From assembly GCA_015272155.1 (NCBI GenBank), contig JACYME010000002.1, positions 1 through 38,117 of the forward strand: a stretch of DNA of 38,117 nt, in the 5' to 3' direction. This DNA comes from Leptolyngbyaceae cyanobacterium T60_A2020_046 (GTDB lineage: Bacteria; Cyanobacteriota; Cyanobacteriia; Phormidesmidales; Phormidesmidaceae). The notes below the pieces were generated by a model that saw only the letters and a program-made list of their open reading frames with translations, made no database searches and had not been told where the DNA came from. Shown in pieces: positions 35,801-38,117 of this stretch. Every line of letters begins with the position of its first letter. Position 1 is the stretch's first letter. Both the position numbers and the translations under genes were made by a program.

Positions 35801-37080
35801 AGCCCTCCGACACGCCAATTCTGGTGGTGGGCATTGGGCTGGATGGGGCGCAGGGGCTGGCGCCGGATCTGCGATCGCGGGTGGCGCAGGCCAAGGTATT
35901 GGTGGGCAGCGATCGCCACCTCAGCTATTTTCCCGACGTGGTAGCAGAGCGCTGGCCCTTAGGCGACTTTGACACGCTGGCTGCGCAACTGCGCCGCCGC
36001 CTCACCACTGCCCGCGCCGGGGAAATTGTGGTCTTGGCCTCGGGCGACCCCCTCTTTTTTGGCTTGGGGCGCTGGCTGTTGCAGCACCTTCCCGCCGAGG
36101 TGCTGACCTTTCATCCCCATCTCAGCGCGGTGCAGCTCGCCTTTAGCCGGGTGAAGTTGCCCTGGCAAACGGCAAAACTCATGAGTGCCCACGGGCGATC
36201 GCTCGATGCCCTGACCCAAGCCCTGCAACAGGGCCACGAAATTCTAGCCGTGCTGACGGATCCGACCCATACGCCAGCGGCGATCGCGCGGCTGATCGAA
36301 GAGTTGGCCCTGCCTAGCCAATACCGCCTTTGGGTGTGTGAAAACCTGGGAGCGACGGATGAACGGGTGCGATCGCTCTCGGTACACGCAGCCCAGCGCG
36401 AAACCTTTGCCCCGCTAAACGTGGTCATCCTCCATCGCCAAGACACCCCGCCACCGCTGCCCGCACTGCCCCACTTTGGCCTTGCCGATGATCTGTTTCT
36501 CAGCTTTCGCGATCGCCCCGGCCTCATCACCAAACGGCCCGTGCGAGTGCTGGCCCTGGCAGAACTTGCCCTCCAGGATGGGCAGGTGGTGTGGGATATC
36601 GGCGCGGGGACGGGCAGCGTCAGCATTGAAATTGCGCGGCTGTGCCCTCGCAGCACAGTCTATGCGCTGGAGAAAACGGCGATCGGCGCGGACCTGATTC
36701 GTCAAAATGCAGCGCGGTTTGCCACTCCCCACGTCCACGCCATTCACGGGCAGGCTCCCGCTGCCCTAGCCGAGCTGCCCCCGCCCAATCGTGTCTTTAT
36801 CGGCGGTAGTGGCGGCAACCTTAGCGCCATTCTGGATCACTGCGCCCAAGCGCTCCAGCCCGACGGACGCCTGGTGCTGGCCCTCGCCACCTTGGAAACC
36901 GTAGCCGACCTCACCCAATGGCTCAGCCCCCGGGCGGATTGGCGATCGCAGTGGCAGCAGGTGCAAATTACGCGATCGGTGCCTGTCGGCAGCCTTACCC
37001 GCTGGCAACCCCTCAACCCCGTCACCCTCGTCACCCTCACCCGCGCCGACCTATCCCCAGCCCCAAAGGCCGACGAGTAG
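35797..37080 (+). CDS. cobL: Precorrin-6Y C5,15-methyltransferase, fused CbiE-CbiT (CobL)
   Basis: A 427-residue bifunctional enzyme. The N-terminal CbiE part (about 1-215) has VVGIGLDGAQGL, GSDRHLSYFP, LASGDPLFFGLGRWL and CENLGATDERV. The C-terminal CbiT part (about 235-405) has ITKRPVRVLALAELAL and the SAM-binding GAGTGSVSIEIAR, then VFIGGSGGNL. The enzyme methylates C5 and C15 and decarboxylates the C12 side chain. The start is ATG 35797, overlapping the cobH stop by 4 bases. The 3' end overlaps the end of the convergent CPBP gene by 30 bases. Confidence 0.96.
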   Translation: MKPSDTPILVVGIGLDGAQGLAPDLRSRVAQAKVLVGSDRHLSYFPDVVAERWPLGDFDTLAAQLRRRLTTARAGEIVVLASGDPLFFGLGRWLLQHLPAEVLTFHPHLSAVQLAFSRVKLPWQTAKLMSAHGRSLDALTQALQQGHEILAVLTDPTHTPAAIARLIEELALPSQYRLWVCENLGATDERVRSLSVHAAQRETFAPLNVVILHRQDTPPPLPALPHFGLADDLFLSFRDRPGLITKRPVRVLALAELALQDGQVVWDIGAGTGSVSIEIARLCPRSTVYALEKTAIGADLIRQNAARFATPHVHAIHGQAPAALAELPPPNRVFIGGSGGNLSAILDHCAQALQPDGRLVLALATLETVADLTQWLSPRADWRSQWQQVQITRSVPVGSLTRWQPLNPVTLVTLTRADLSPAPKADE

Positions 37081-37863
37081 CAGCCCCGTCGCGGTCAGCA
37101 GCCCAAGGTCTAGCCCACCCGTGAGGGGCTGCTGAGGGCGTCCGACCCAGAGGCGCGGCGCGTGGGCCGCTGGGGTAAAGCGGAACACATCGCCCGCGAT
37201 CGCCAGCCCAAAAACCCAGCCCGTGTGCAACCCCCACGGCAGACCCAGCCCACCCCCATCCACCAATCGGGCCAGCACCAGCACGCCCCCCAGCACCACC
37301 AGCCCCGGCTGCTGCCACCAGCCCTGCAACCCATCCCACAGCAGATGGGCGATCGCAAAGATGCCGCTGCCCACCGCGATCGCTGCCACCAGCGGCAAGT
37401 CTGTCTGCAATTGCTGGTGAACCCAGCCCCGGAAGACCAGTTCTTCAATGCCGCCAATCCAGACTGCGAGGGGAAGCACCACAGCGATGGTGGTCAGCGT
37501 GGTGGGGCGATCGCAAAACACCGGCGCATCCGCTGTGGGAACCTGCCACCCCAACCCCCACTGCACGGCCAAGAGAATTCCTAAACCCACGATCGCGATC
37601 GCGCTGCCTCCCAGAAAGGAGATCGCAAGGTGAAGCAGCGATCGCACCCCACAATCCGCCCAAGTTGAGTATCCCAGCCGCATCGCACCCCACAGAACAC
37701 CGGGTGCTAGGCTGTAAAGCGGCATCAACAGCACAATCTTGACCGACGGTGACGTTGCCCGAAAAGGCCGCCACTGCAACCATATCCCCATCGGAATCGC
37801 GATCGGCAGCCACACCCCCAGCCACACCGCCAAAAACCACATCACCCTTAAGATCCCGTGCAT
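37051..37863 (-). CDS. CPBP-family intramembrane metalloprotease
   Basis: A 270-residue polytopic membrane protein with about seven hydrophobic segments and a C-terminal CPBP (Abi/CAAX-protease-like) domain. The conserved motifs are EELVFRGW, FAIAHLLWD and GLHTGW, which supply the glutamate pair and histidines of the active site. The substrate is unknown; bacterial members serve in protein processing, bacteriocin self-immunity or stress. The ATG at 37863 is preferred (GGGGAG is just upstream); an in-frame GTG at 37893 would add 10 residues. Its last 30 bases overlap the end of cobL on the opposite strand. Confidence 0.85.
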   Translation of the reverse strand: MHGILRVMWFLAVWLGVWLPIAIPMGIWLQWRPFRATSPSVKIVLLMPLYSLAPGVLWGAMRLGYSTWADCGVRSLLHLAISFLGGSAIAIVGLGILLAVQWGLGWQVPTADAPVFCDRPTTLTTIAVVLPLAVWIGGIEELVFRGWVHQQLQTDLPLVAAIAVGSGIFAIAHLLWDGLQGWWQQPGLVVLGGVLVLARLVDGGGLGLPWGLHTGWVFGLAIAGDVFRFTPAAHAPRLWVGRPQQPLTGGLDLGLLTATGLLLVGLWGWG

Positions 37864-37926
37864 CGTCTCCCCACTCCCTTCCTGAATTGCCACCCTACCC
37901 CCACGCCGCCCTCGGGCCTGGGCTGA

Positions 37927-38117
37927 AACCCAACAATCAGCCCCAGAGAAAATAACCTATTGGTTTGCGATCGCTTTCTACATGGGCAACAGAAGAAACG
38001 TTACTTTAACCACATTTCTGCCCAAGAAGTTAAGGGCTTCATCGGTGATAAGATTTGGGAACATTATTATAAGTTTTGCTTTGAACGTAATCCTTGGGAG
38101 AAAGTCGTTTGTAATTA
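37927..38117 (+). pseudogene. 5'-truncated sulfotransferase gene, continuing past the window
   Basis: One frame open from 37927 to the edge reads RYFNHISAQEVKGFIG, then WEHYYKFCFERNPWEKVVCN, the 3'-phosphate-binding region of sulfotransferase family 2 enzymes (pattern NH(I/M)SAxEV...KFxFERNPW). The preceding sequence lacks the PAPS-binding loop and the roughly 70 upstream residues such proteins need, and there is no ATG in frame; only a TTG at 37960 could start it. Base composition is clearly more AT-rich than the neighbouring CPBP gene. The gene's 5' end has been lost, or the open frame is a distant exon-like remnant of a rearranged gene. It could be expressed only as a fragment. Confidence 0.65.

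Overview
The window is chromosomal DNA from a GC-rich cyanobacterium. The octamer GCGATCGC (HIP1, the highly iterated cyanobacterial palindrome) occurs dozens of times, inside and between genes. Several proteins belong to families found essentially only in cyanobacteria: a DUF7219-type small protein, an Asr1405/Asl0597-type small protein, an NhaS3-type antiporter, DpsA, a DUF4168 protein and a fused CbiE-CbiT. Genus and species cannot be fixed from the sequence. I saw no rRNA, tRNA, CRISPR array, intact insertion sequence or phage module.

Layout. 1-2.0 kb, minus strand: a class III adenylate cyclase with a degenerate receiver and a PAS domain, followed by the first codons of a response regulator that runs off the window. 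2.5-13.7 kb, mostly plus strand: housekeeping genes, namely an orphan ParA ATPase, a phosphohexomutase, folP, a small DUF7219 protein preceded by a Pho-box-like repeat array, an NhaS3-like Na+/H+ antiporter, murI, proB, galE and a GT4 glycosyltransferase. 13.8-18.0 kb, minus strand: a TauE/SafE permease, a transglutaminase-like protein, a thioredoxin-fold [2Fe-2S] protein and dps with a clear terminator. 18.3-19.7 kb, plus strand: an Asr1405-type protein and a CpdA-like phosphodiesterase. 19.9-23.9 kb, minus strand: a 39-residue membrane miniprotein, a NurA-domain nuclease, a HAD hydrolase and a soluble histidine kinase. 24.4-30.5 kb, plus strand: a GH24 lysozyme with three peptidoglycan-binding repeats and a 1519-residue GAF/PAS/GGDEF/EAL protein. 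30.6-31.2 kb: gene remnants. 31.3-35.1 kb, minus strand: a sulfotransferase, obg, a DUF4168 protein and holA. 35.2-37.1 kb, plus strand: the cobalamin pair cobH-cobL. 37.05-37.9 kb, minus strand: a CPBP protease. At the right edge is a 5'-truncated sulfotransferase fragment.

How the genes relate. The most evident shared theme is nucleotide second-messenger signalling: cAMP synthesis (cyclase), possible cAMP hydrolysis (CpdA-like protein) and c-di-GMP turnover (GGDEF/EAL protein). The cyclase and the GGDEF/EAL protein carry closely similar PAS domains. Otherwise the window is mostly single genes or short operons: pgm-folP, histidine kinase-HAD-(NurA), and cobH-cobL.

The least ordinary signals are outside the obvious genes: the four-unit 11-bp-period Pho-box-like array, the 39-residue ORF with a strong ribosome-binding site and a candidate promoter, the decayed adaptor/PadR pair, the truncated sulfotransferase, and long perfect hairpins. 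I did not find a convincing large, wholly undescribed system.
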